NCBI GenBank assembly: GCA_042095375.1
Contig: JBELBJ010000005.1
Coordinates: 10,314 to 74,313, forward strand
DNA from: GCA-2715645 sp042095375
GTDB lineage: Bacteria > Bacteroidota > Bacteroidia > Cytophagales > MED-G16
Reading direction: 5' to 3'
DNA length: 64,000 nucleotides
Made by a program: the position numbers and the translations under genes. Positions 38,472 through 45,628 of the stretch are shown here, piece by piece. Positions within the stretch are counted from its first letter, which is position 1, and the number at the start of each line of letters is the position of its first letter. Below the pieces are notes generated by a model, which was not told the origin of the DNA, did no database searches, and saw only the letters and a list, made by a program, of their open reading frames with translations.

Positions 38472-38528
38472 AAATTTCTATTCATAATTTAAAAGTTCTA
38501 ATAAAATTTTAAAAAAATAAAAATAGAC

Positions 38529-38536
38529 TATATTTG
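38529..38536 (+). promoter_or_regulatory. Promoter -7 box (TATATTTG) of rplS
   Basis: An exact TAnnTTTG match 20 bases before the rplS ATG, in the trmD-rplS gap. It suggests rplS can be transcribed independently of the rpsP promoter. Confidence 0.6.
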
Positions 38537-38555
38537 CACACTTAAATAAAGGATT

Positions 38556-38909
38556 ATGTCATTAGAAAAAATACAAATGGACAAGGAAAATGTTGAAAAA
38601 AGGAAAAATTTTCCTGATTTTAAGTCTGGAGATATAATTAATGTTCATGTAAAAATCCGAGAGGGAAATAAAGAAAGAATACAGCAATTTCAGGGAACTG
38701 TAATTCAAAGAAAAAGCATAAGAACAAATGGAGAGACTTTTACCATAAGAAAAATTTCTGATTCGATAGCTGTTGAAAAAATTCTACCACTTTTTTCACC
38801 AAATATTGAAAAAATAGATGTTATTAGAAAAGGAAAAGTCAGAAGAGCCAGATTATTTTATTTGAGAAAAAGAAAAGGTAAGCAAGCAAAAATTAAACAA
38901 AAAATTTAA
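38556..38909 (+). CDS. rplS: 50S ribosomal protein L19 (bL19)
   Basis: A 117-residue ribosomal protein near the 30S-50S interface. FPDFKSGDIINVHVKIREGNKERIQQFQGTVI is the diagnostic core, with a basic C-terminus (RKGKVRRARLFYLRKRKGKQAKIKQKI). It ends the rpsP-rimM-trmD-rplS cluster. A perfect 8-bp hairpin follows the stop codon. Confidence 0.97.
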   Translation: MSLEKIQMDKENVEKRKNFPDFKSGDIINVHVKIREGNKERIQQFQGTVIQRKSIRTNGETFTIRKISDSIAVEKILPLFSPNIEKIDVIRKGKVRRARLFYLRKRKGKQAKIKQKI

Positions 38910-38914
38910 TTTTG

Positions 38915-38937
38915 AATCAACCATTATAAGGTTGATT
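38915..38937 (+). promoter_or_regulatory. Perfect hairpin between rplS and dapF
   Basis: AATCAACC-ATTATAA-GGTTGATT is an 8-bp perfect stem with a 7-base loop, ending two bases before the dapF ATG. No T run follows, so it is a poor intrinsic terminator. Its position suggests it may mask the dapF initiation region or act as an RNA processing site. Confidence 0.65.
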
Positions 38938-38939
38938 GT

Positions 38940-39710
38940 ATGAACCTATCATTTGAAAAATATCAGGCATCAGGAAATGATTTCATTTTAATCAATCAAT
39001 ACAATAATAATTTTTTATTAAATAAAAAAAGAATAAAATTTTTATGTGATAGAAACTTAGGGGTGGGTGCAGATGGTCTAATAATTTTCAGAAATACACC
39101 AACAGCAGACTTTGAAATCAAATTTTACAATCCAGATGGATCTGAAAGCTTTTGCGGAAATGGAAGTAGATGCGCTGTTCATTTTGCTATTTCAAATAAA
39201 ATATCAAAAAAAAACTTTTCCAGATTTCTTGCAAAAAATAAATATCATGAAGCCTTTGTAAATAGAAGCAAAATTTCAATCAAGATGAATAACATATCAA
39301 ATATCAAAAAAATAGATAATGATTATTATGTTGACTTAGAGTCCCCCCATTATGTAAGGTTTTGTAAGGATTTAAATAATTTAGATTTCAACAAAAACAT
39401 TAAAAATATTAAGTTAAACTACAATCCAAAATATGGGCTTTTTAATATAAATCTTATTCAAATCATAAATAAAAATGAAATAAGTGTAAGAACTTTTGAG
39501 AAAGGTGTTGAAGGCGAGACCCTTAGCTGTGGTACAGGAGCAATAGCCTCATCAATTGCAGCTTCATTTAAAAAATGTGAAAGCCCATTAAAAATAAATT
39601 ATGCAGGAGGATCAATGAAGGTTAGATTTACCAAGAATATAAATATTTTTGAAAATATTTATTTGGAGGGTTCTCAAAATTTTGTTTATTCTGGTAAAAT
39701 AAAAATTTGA
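38940..39710 (+). CDS. dapF: Diaminopimelate epimerase
   Basis: A 256-residue cofactor-independent racemase converting LL- to meso-diaminopimelate for lysine and peptidoglycan. The two catalytic cysteines are in SESFCGNGSRCA and ETLSCGTGAIAS, with the N-terminal KYQASGNDFI and NLGVGADGLI motifs. It starts two bases after the hairpin that follows rplS. Confidence 0.96.
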   Translation: MNLSFEKYQASGNDFILINQYNNNFLLNKKRIKFLCDRNLGVGADGLIIFRNTPTADFEIKFYNPDGSESFCGNGSRCAVHFAISNKISKKNFSRFLAKNKYHEAFVNRSKISIKMNNISNIKKIDNDYYVDLESPHYVRFCKDLNNLDFNKNIKNIKLNYNPKYGLFNINLIQIINKNEISVRTFEKGVEGETLSCGTGAIASSIAASFKKCESPLKINYAGGSMKVRFTKNINIFENIYLEGSQNFVYSGKIKI

Positions 39711-39755
39711 CTTGATACATTTTTTTTATTTTTGAGGTATAAATGAAATAGAACA

Positions 39756-40676
39756 ATGAGAAAATTTCAATTATTTATTTTAATATTAGTACTATTATAT
39801 TCATGTAATATGAATAATGAAAACAAAGAAATTGTGTTTAGTGAAAGATTTGGTTTCGGTAAGATAGTTGGCAAAATAGAAAATAAAACAATAAAAGAAG
39901 CATCTGGTTTAGTAGAAAGCATCGAAAACCAAAATGGCTTATGGACACATAATGATGGAGGAGATGGTCCATTTTTATATTTTATTTCCAATCTAGATGC
40001 AAAAATTTTAAAAAAAATAAGTTTGGTTGGAATAAAAAATGAAGATTGGGAAGATTTAGCAATTGGGCCAAGCATATTAGGAGATACAAGCACATACATT
40101 TACCTAGGCGATATAGGAGATAATAAAAAAAATAAAACAATAAAAAAAATTCATTTTTTTAAAGAGCCTAAAATAAAAGAATATGAAAATGAAATAATTG
40201 AAATTAATGATATAAAAACTATCAATTTTTATTCTGAAAAAAAAATAGAAAACTTTGAAACTTTAATGATTGATCCTAATTCAAGAGAATTATTTTTAAT
40301 TGCAAAGAATAAAAAAAAGAAACAAAATATATATAAGATTATTACTAAGAATATACAAATAAATAAAGTTCAGGAAGCTAAAAAAGTTTTGACACTAGAT
40401 TTAAAAAATTTAAAAGGAGAAATAACAGGTGGAGAAATTTCAAGAAATGGACAAGAATGTTTAATTAAAACTTATAGTAATATTTTATTGTGGGAGAAAA
40501 AGATCGACGATAAATGGGAAAAAACTTGGTCTCAAAAACCTAAAGTATTAAAATATATTCCCGAATCTCAAGGAGAAGCTATTTGCTGGTCAAAAGATGG
40601 GAATGCATATTTTACTCTAAGTGAAAATGAAAGCTCTGATGAAGAACAAAACTTGTTTAAATATTTAAGAAATTAA
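39756..40676 (+). CDS. Lipoprotein with a beta-propeller-like conserved domain, unknown function
   Basis: A 306-residue protein with a signal peptide ending in the lipobox LLYSC (Cys 17). The mature part has KEASGLVES, LWTHNDGGDGPFLYFI, NEDWEDLAIGP and YIYLGDIGDNKKNKT, a set of motifs in a widespread uncharacterised bacterial family that looks like a beta-propeller from its repeated short strands and turns. I do not know a function. It overlaps the SPOR lipoprotein gene on the other strand by 4 bases at the 3' end. Confidence 0.7.
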   Translation: MRKFQLFILILVLLYSCNMNNENKEIVFSERFGFGKIVGKIENKTIKEASGLVESIENQNGLWTHNDGGDGPFLYFISNLDAKILKKISLVGIKNEDWEDLAIGPSILGDTSTYIYLGDIGDNKKNKTIKKIHFFKEPKIKEYENEIIEINDIKTINFYSEKKIENFETLMIDPNSRELFLIAKNKKKKQNIYKIITKNIQINKVQEAKKVLTLDLKNLKGEITGGEISRNGQECLIKTYSNILLWEKKIDDKWEKTWSQKPKVLKYIPESQGEAICWSKDGNAYFTLSENESSDEEQNLFKYLRN

Positions 40677-41155
40677 TTTATTTTGATTCTATCTGGGACA
40701 ATTATTGCCTCAGAAAAATTATTAATTAATTTATTTAAAGCCTTATTTGCATTTATTCTATAAAAATATTTTCCTACTTTCACTCTATAATTTGGCTGAT
40801 CATATAAAGTATATATATCCAACTCAGAATAAATAGAATCGGCAGTAAAGAATATTGAATCAGCCTTTTCACGCTCTAAACCAGAAAATATTTGAATAGT
40901 ATAGCCATTTAAATATTTGTTCTTTGGTTTATTTTCATAAGTTATAAAAATATTTTCAAGCTCTTTATTAAACTCAGATTCTTCAGTAAAAGAAGCTTCA
41001 TTTCTATTATCAAAATTATTGGCAGCTTTCTCAGGGCTATCTCTTAAAAAAGAGAGATCTTCAAAATAACCCTTCTCTAAATATTGAGAAGAAACAGGGG
41101 GTTTATTTATACAACCGACAATAAATATTATAATAAAAGTTAATAATCTAATCAT
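40673..41155 (-). CDS. SPOR-domain lipoprotein
   Basis: A 160-residue lipoprotein (FIIIFIVGC, Cys 15). The C-terminal 70 residues read GYTIQIFSG, REKADSIFFTADS and YRVKVGKY, the pattern of a SPOR domain that binds septal peptidoglycan lacking stem peptides. The preceding region is charged and probably disordered. Its ATG overlaps the secA 3' end by 8 bases, so it is probably translated from the secA transcript. Confidence 0.75.
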   Translation of the reverse strand: MIRLLTFIIIFIVGCINKPPVSSQYLEKGYFEDLSFLRDSPEKAANNFDNRNEASFTEESEFNKELENIFITYENKPKNKYLNGYTIQIFSGLEREKADSIFFTADSIYSELDIYTLYDQPNYRVKVGKYFYRINANKALNKLINNFSEAIIVPDRIKIN

Positions 41156-44100
41156 TTATAATAACACATTTTTCATCATTTAAATCGCTCTCTACTTTTT
41201 TATATTTGACATCTTTAATTACTGAACCATTTTCATATTTTACAGAGACTTTACTATTTCTTCCATAAATCTTGTTTGATTTTATAGGCTCAGATTTAAT
41301 TCCATCATCACTCCTCTGCTTGTTTCCAGACAGAAGTGATCTAGATTCTTCTTTGTTTGTAGAATAATCATTGCTTTGTCTTTTAACCTGTGCTTCTTTT
41401 ACTTGATCAGGATCTTTGACCGGTATTTGAGAACTAGTCAAAAAAGATACCGTATCCTTGTTTACTTTTGCTATAAATATTTTAAACAATTCAAAACCCT
41501 CGAATTTATAAATAATCAAAGGGTCCTTTTGTTCATAAACTGCACTTTGAACTGATTGTTTTAAATCATCCATTTCTCTTAGATGTTCTTTCCAGTTTAA
41601 ATCAATAGTTGATAAAGTAATAATTTTTTGCATTTCTGTAATTAACAGATCTGCCTCGGTTTCAATACTATTTTCTAAATCACAAGCAACACCAATCTGT
41701 TTTTTTCCATCAGTAAAAGGTATCAGGATTTTTTTTACTGTTGCTCCTTTCTCTTTATAAATTCTTTTGAGAACAGGTAAGGCTGCTGATTTTATTATCT
41801 CATTTTTAGAATTATAATTATTTAGTAAACTATCATATAAATCTGATGAAATTAAATTGGAATCATTTTTTTCAAAATCATCCTTATTCATATCGAAATC
41901 AAAACCTAAAATTCCAAAAATATTTAACTTAAACTCATCAAAATTGTTCGATTCTTTAGAAGATAAAACTATATCTTCACAGGTATCATAAAACATATTA
42001 AGAATATCAACATCTAGTCTTTCTCCGTTTAAAGCATTCTTTCTTCTCTTATAAATTACTTCTCTTTGAGAGTTCATCACATTATCATATTCTAAAAGTC
42101 TTTTTCTAATAGCAAAATTATTTTCCTCAACTTTTTTTTGTGCTCTTTCAATAGATTTAGTAATCATACTATGTTGTATTACCTCGTCATCATCTATTCC
42201 TAATCGATCCATGATTTTAGTCATTCTATCTGAACCAAATAGTCTCATGAGATTATCTTCCAAAGAAACAAAGAACTGTGAAGATCCCACATCTCCTTGT
42301 CTTCCAGCACGACCCCTAAGTTGCCTGTCTACTCTTCTAGACTCATGCCTTTCGGTACCTACGATAGCAAGACCACCAGCTTCTCTAGATTCCTCAGTTA
42401 ATTTAATATCTGTTCCCCTTCCTGCCATATTAGTTGCAATAGTCACAGCACCTGGCTTACCAGCTTCAGCTACAACTTCAGCTTCTCTTGCATGTTGTTT
42501 AGCATTTAAAACTTGATGTTTTATTTTTTTTATTGAAAGCATTCTACTCAATAATTCTGAGATTTCTACAGAAGTAGTACCAACTAACGTTGGCCTTCCT
42601 TGATCTTTTAATTCTATTATTTCATTAATTATTGCATTAAATTTTGCTTTTAAAGTTTTATAAACCTTGTCCTGCATATCATTTCTTACAATATCTTTAT
42701 TTGTTGGAATCACAACACAATCAAGTTTATATATTTCCCAAAGCTCACCCGCTTCTGTTTCAGCAGTTCCAGTCATTCCACTTAATTTATTGTACATTCT
42801 AAAAAAATTCTGAAGAGTAATCGTAGCATATGTTTGAGTGGCGTCTTCAATTGTTACATTTTCCTTTGCTTCGATTGCTTGATGTAAGCCATCAGAATAC
42901 CTTCTTCCCTCCATTATTCTTCCAGTTTGTTCATCAACAATTTTTACTTTACCATCCATTACTACATATTCCTGATCTTTTTCAAAAAGAGAATATGCTT
43001 TTAAAAGTTGATTAATTGTATGTATCCTTTTTGTTTTCAAACTATAATCATTAATCAACGCACCTTTTTTTTCTACAACATCTTCCTTTTTGGAATATTT
43101 CTTTTCAATTTCATCAATTTCAACTCCAATATCTGGAACGATAAAAAAGTTTGGATCATCTCCTTCGCTTGTTATTACATCTATTCCCTTATCGGTTAAC
43201 TGAATAGAATTATTTTTTTCTTCTATAGTATAATATAAAGGCTCATCAGCTTCTGGCATAAGCTTGGAGTTATCCTGTAAATAATAATTTTCTGTATTTT
43301 GCATAATTGATTTTATACCCGACTCACTTAAATACTTAATCAATGGCTTGTATTTTGGCAAACCCCTAAATGCCCTAAAAAGTGCTCTTCCACCATTTTC
43401 TTCATCTTTTTGCTCAATAAGTTTTTTTGCTTCTGATAGATAGCCCGTAACCAACTTTCTTTGAAGATCGACTAGCTTACTTATTCTTGGTTTAAGATCA
43501 AAGAACTCATGATCATCTCCCTTTGGAATAGGTCCTGAAATTATAAGCGGTGTTCTTGCCTCATCAACTAGCACAGAATCTACTTCATCTACCATTGCAA
43601 AGTTGAGTTCTCTTTGTACCAATTCTTTTTTCTCTCTAACCATATTATCTCTTAGATAATCAAAACCAAATTCATTATTTGTACCATAAGTAATATTACA
43701 ATTGTAAGCATCTATTCTTTCTTGAGAATTTGGAGAATACTTATCTATACAATCAACGGTTAATCTATGAAATTCAAAAATAGGGGCATTCCATTCTGCA
43801 TCTCTTTTAGCCAAATAATCATTAACTGTTACGATATGAACTCCTTTATCAGATAGGGCATTAAGGTAGGCTGGTAATGTTGCAACTAGTGTTTTACCTT
43901 CACCCGTTGCCATTTCAGATATTTTCCCTTGATGTAAAACAACTCCCCCAATCAATTGAACATCATAATGAATCATGTTCCATTCTATTTCCGCTCCTGC
44001 AGCACTCCACTTATTTATCCAAACAGCATTTTTACCTTCTATTTTTACATTATCCTTAATTGACGCTAAATTATAATCAAAATCTTCTGCTTTAACCGTG

Positions 44101-44495
44101 ATTTTTTTGTTTACGGAAAACCTTCTTGCGGTTTCCTTAACTACGGCAAATGCTTCAGGCAAAATTTCATTTAAAGTGTTTTCTATTATTTCTTTTTCTT
44201 CTACGCTTAGTTTATCAATTTTATCTAAAATCTCCTCTTTTAATTCTATGTTCTGCTCCTTTTCATTTATATAATCTTCTTTTAGAGATTTAATTTGATC
44301 CGAGACTTTTTTTGTATTAGCAGATATTTTTTCTTTAAAAGAAACTGTTTTATCTCTTAATTCTTGATCAGAAATAGATGATAATTTATCAAACTCAGAA
44401 TTAATTTTATCAACATATGGATAAAGAAGCTTTAAATCTTTATCACTTTTTGTTCCAAATATTTTTTTTATACCCTTTCCTAATAAACCAAGCAT
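41148..44495 (-). CDS. secA: Protein translocase ATPase SecA
   Basis: A 1,115-residue motor of the Sec pathway, long because of the insertion typical of Bacteroidota. The Walker A region is EMATGEGKTLVATLPAYLNAL, the DEAD-type box is VDEVDSVLVDEARTPLIISG, and the second helicase domain has TNMAGRGTDIKL and RRVDRQLRGRAGRQGDVGSSQFFVSLEDNLMRLF. The C-terminus ends in a charged linker and lacks the CxCx8CH zinc-binding motif of E. coli SecA. It runs into the SPOR lipoprotein gene. Confidence 0.97.
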   Translation of the reverse strand: MLGLLGKGIKKIFGTKSDKDLKLLYPYVDKINSEFDKLSSISDQELRDKTVSFKEKISANTKKVSDQIKSLKEDYINEKEQNIELKEEILDKIDKLSVEEKEIIENTLNEILPEAFAVVKETARRFSVNKKITVKAEDFDYNLASIKDNVKIEGKNAVWINKWSAAGAEIEWNMIHYDVQLIGGVVLHQGKISEMATGEGKTLVATLPAYLNALSDKGVHIVTVNDYLAKRDAEWNAPIFEFHRLTVDCIDKYSPNSQERIDAYNCNITYGTNNEFGFDYLRDNMVREKKELVQRELNFAMVDEVDSVLVDEARTPLIISGPIPKGDDHEFFDLKPRISKLVDLQRKLVTGYLSEAKKLIEQKDEENGGRALFRAFRGLPKYKPLIKYLSESGIKSIMQNTENYYLQDNSKLMPEADEPLYYTIEEKNNSIQLTDKGIDVITSEGDDPNFFIVPDIGVEIDEIEKKYSKKEDVVEKKGALINDYSLKTKRIHTINQLLKAYSLFEKDQEYVVMDGKVKIVDEQTGRIMEGRRYSDGLHQAIEAKENVTIEDATQTYATITLQNFFRMYNKLSGMTGTAETEAGELWEIYKLDCVVIPTNKDIVRNDMQDKVYKTLKAKFNAIINEIIELKDQGRPTLVGTTSVEISELLSRMLSIKKIKHQVLNAKQHAREAEVVAEAGKPGAVTIATNMAGRGTDIKLTEESREAGGLAIVGTERHESRRVDRQLRGRAGRQGDVGSSQFFVSLEDNLMRLFGSDRMTKIMDRLGIDDDEVIQHSMITKSIERAQKKVEENNFAIRKRLLEYDNVMNSQREVIYKRRKNALNGERLDVDILNMFYDTCEDIVLSSKESNNFDEFKLNIFGILGFDFDMNKDDFEKNDSNLISSDLYDSLLNNYNSKNEIIKSAALPVLKRIYKEKGATVKKILIPFTDGKKQIGVACDLENSIETEADLLITEMQKIITLSTIDLNWKEHLREMDDLKQSVQSAVYEQKDPLIIYKFEGFELFKIFIAKVNKDTVSFLTSSQIPVKDPDQVKEAQVKRQSNDYSTNKEESRSLLSGNKQRSDDGIKSEPIKSNKIYGRNSKVSVKYENGSVIKDVKYKKVESDLNDEKCVIIND

Positions 44496-44588
44496 ACAAG
44501 TACTTTTTGAGACGTAAATTTAGAGTAATAATAGGATAAGTTATTAATTCCACAAATAAAATTAATTTACTTATAAGAAAAACCTTAA

Positions 44589-45239
44589 TTAAAATTTAAT
44601 GTTACAAGAAATATTAAGAATATTTCTAAAACTCCATAAGAAACTATTTGTCTCACTACTCGACTCTTTTCTATTTGATTCAAGAATATAGGATGGTGCT
44701 ATTTGAAATGGAGAATCTTTAATTTTTATACTCAAGCCTAAAATTATCCTATCCCTAACTAAACTTCCTTCAGAAAAATTGATTTCATTTTGAAAAAATG
44801 GATTATAATTATCCCAGATATTTAAAGAATAAGCTAATCTTAATCTATATCTAAATATATTATTATTAAGTTCAAAGATTCTATATTCATTTCTAAGTCT
44901 TAACTTCAAATTATCATTTATCTTATAAGATAGGTCAAAGTGAGGCCTTAATTCCGCAAACCTATCATCATCTTTCATTGCATAAATTTGTCTAAAAAAT
45001 AAACCAAAGCTCATCTTTTCATATTTATAAGATAAACCCATATTGAACCAGGTCGCATCAAACCCTTTTTCATCATGATCATATTTACTCCTAAATTTAA
45101 ACTTTATATCTAAATCATCAATTATCTCTCCTGATACCTCAATCGTTGGCCAAGTTTGAAAACTAGATTGTGAAAAAATATAGGTTGGTATTAAAAAAAT
45201 TAATACTAATAAAAACAATACTTTTTTATATAGAATCAT
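44589..45239 (-). CDS. DUF2490-family outer-membrane beta-barrel protein
   Basis: A 216-residue protein with a signal peptide (ending YIFSQSS). The mature part alternates polar and aromatic residues in strands (KFKFRSKYDH, NMGLSYKYEKMSFGLFFRQIY, KLRLRNEYRIFE, RYRLRLAYSL) and ends with a strand closing in Phe (NILNISCNIKF), as expected for a DUF2490 barrel. Function is unknown. A perfect 7-bp inverted repeat lies directly before its ATG, and decayed gene fragments lie upstream. Confidence 0.8.
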   Translation of the reverse strand: MILYKKVLFLLVLIFLIPTYIFSQSSFQTWPTIEVSGEIIDDLDIKFKFRSKYDHDEKGFDATWFNMGLSYKYEKMSFGLFFRQIYAMKDDDRFAELRPHFDLSYKINDNLKLRLRNEYRIFELNNNIFRYRLRLAYSLNIWDNYNPFFQNEINFSEGSLVRDRIILGLSIKIKDSPFQIAPSYILESNRKESSSETNSFLWSFRNILNISCNIKF

Positions 45240-45245
45240 AAAATA

Positions 45246-45263
45246 ACTCTTTAAAAAAAGAGT
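45246..45263 (-). promoter_or_regulatory. Perfect inverted repeat just upstream of the DUF2490 gene
   Basis: ACTCTTT-AAAA-AAAGAGT has 7-bp perfect arms and a 4-base loop, ending 7 bases before the ATG at 45239. It may be an operator or an RNA hairpin over the initiation site. It is too close to the start to be an upstream terminator. Confidence 0.5.
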
Positions 45264-45406
45264 AATTTATGATATATTTTTAATCCATAAAAAAAGGACA
45301 CAAATTAAATCTCTAAAAGAAGATTATATAATATCGGTTTTCTATTTGGGGCTGGTCTTTATATAATGAGGTATAATAGTGAAGTTCTAGGTATCTGAAT
45401 GGGGGC

Positions 45407-45514
45407 TTAGTTTCCTAATATAATTTTCTTTAGTTCTTTCGCCTTTTTGTTATACTCAGTTTTAGAAATTATACCTGAGTCTAATAGTTTTTTAAGTTCT
45501 TTTATTTCTTTAGA
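45407..45514 (-). pseudogene. Relic of a SHOCT-domain protein C-terminus
   Basis: The minus strand reads SKEIKELKKLLDSGIISKTE, then a Lys-rich helix and ILGN before the stop at 45409-45407. This is a SHOCT domain, a short C-terminal helical pair found in many bacterial proteins. There is no start codon or upstream domain, since the frame runs directly into a response-regulator fragment of the opposite strand at 45513. I read it as the remains of a larger gene. Confidence 0.7.
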
Positions 45515-45620
45515 AGATGTTGATGTACATATAAGAAAGTTAAGAGAAAAAATAGGAGAAAATTTTATTAAAACCATTAAAGGCGTTGGTTATAAATTTG
45601 AAGTCCTTACAAAAAATTAA
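45510..45620 (+). pseudogene. Relic of an OmpR/PhoB-type response regulator C-terminus
   Basis: The plus strand reads EDVDVHIRKLREKIGENFI, then KTIKGVGYKFEV and a stop at 45618-45620. This is the recognition helix and wing of an OmpR/PhoB winged-helix response regulator. The preceding roughly 190 residues, including the receiver domain, are missing: homology begins exactly where the SHOCT relic ends. It stops 8 bases before the end of the convergent TonB-dependent receptor gene, so the 3' neighbourhood may be original. The KGVGYKFE tail is common in Bacteroidota PhoB-like proteins, but a fragment cannot prove that identity. Confidence 0.8.
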
Positions 45621-45628
45621 TCTTTTAT

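Larger units (their letters stand above)
45240..45628. other. 389-base intergenic region with gene relics
   Basis: Apart from the inverted repeat at 45246-45263 and the two relics at 45407-45620, I see nothing coding. Positions 45270-45400 are not translatable over more than short stretches in any frame and include an unusually G-rich piece (TTTGGGGCTGGTC near 45347 and ATGGGGGC near 45399). Confidence 0.6.

Noticed and set aside
45270..45400. Small RNA or riboswitch in the relic region
   Set aside because: G-rich pieces are present, but I could not find a stable conserved fold or terminator. It is more likely decayed DNA.
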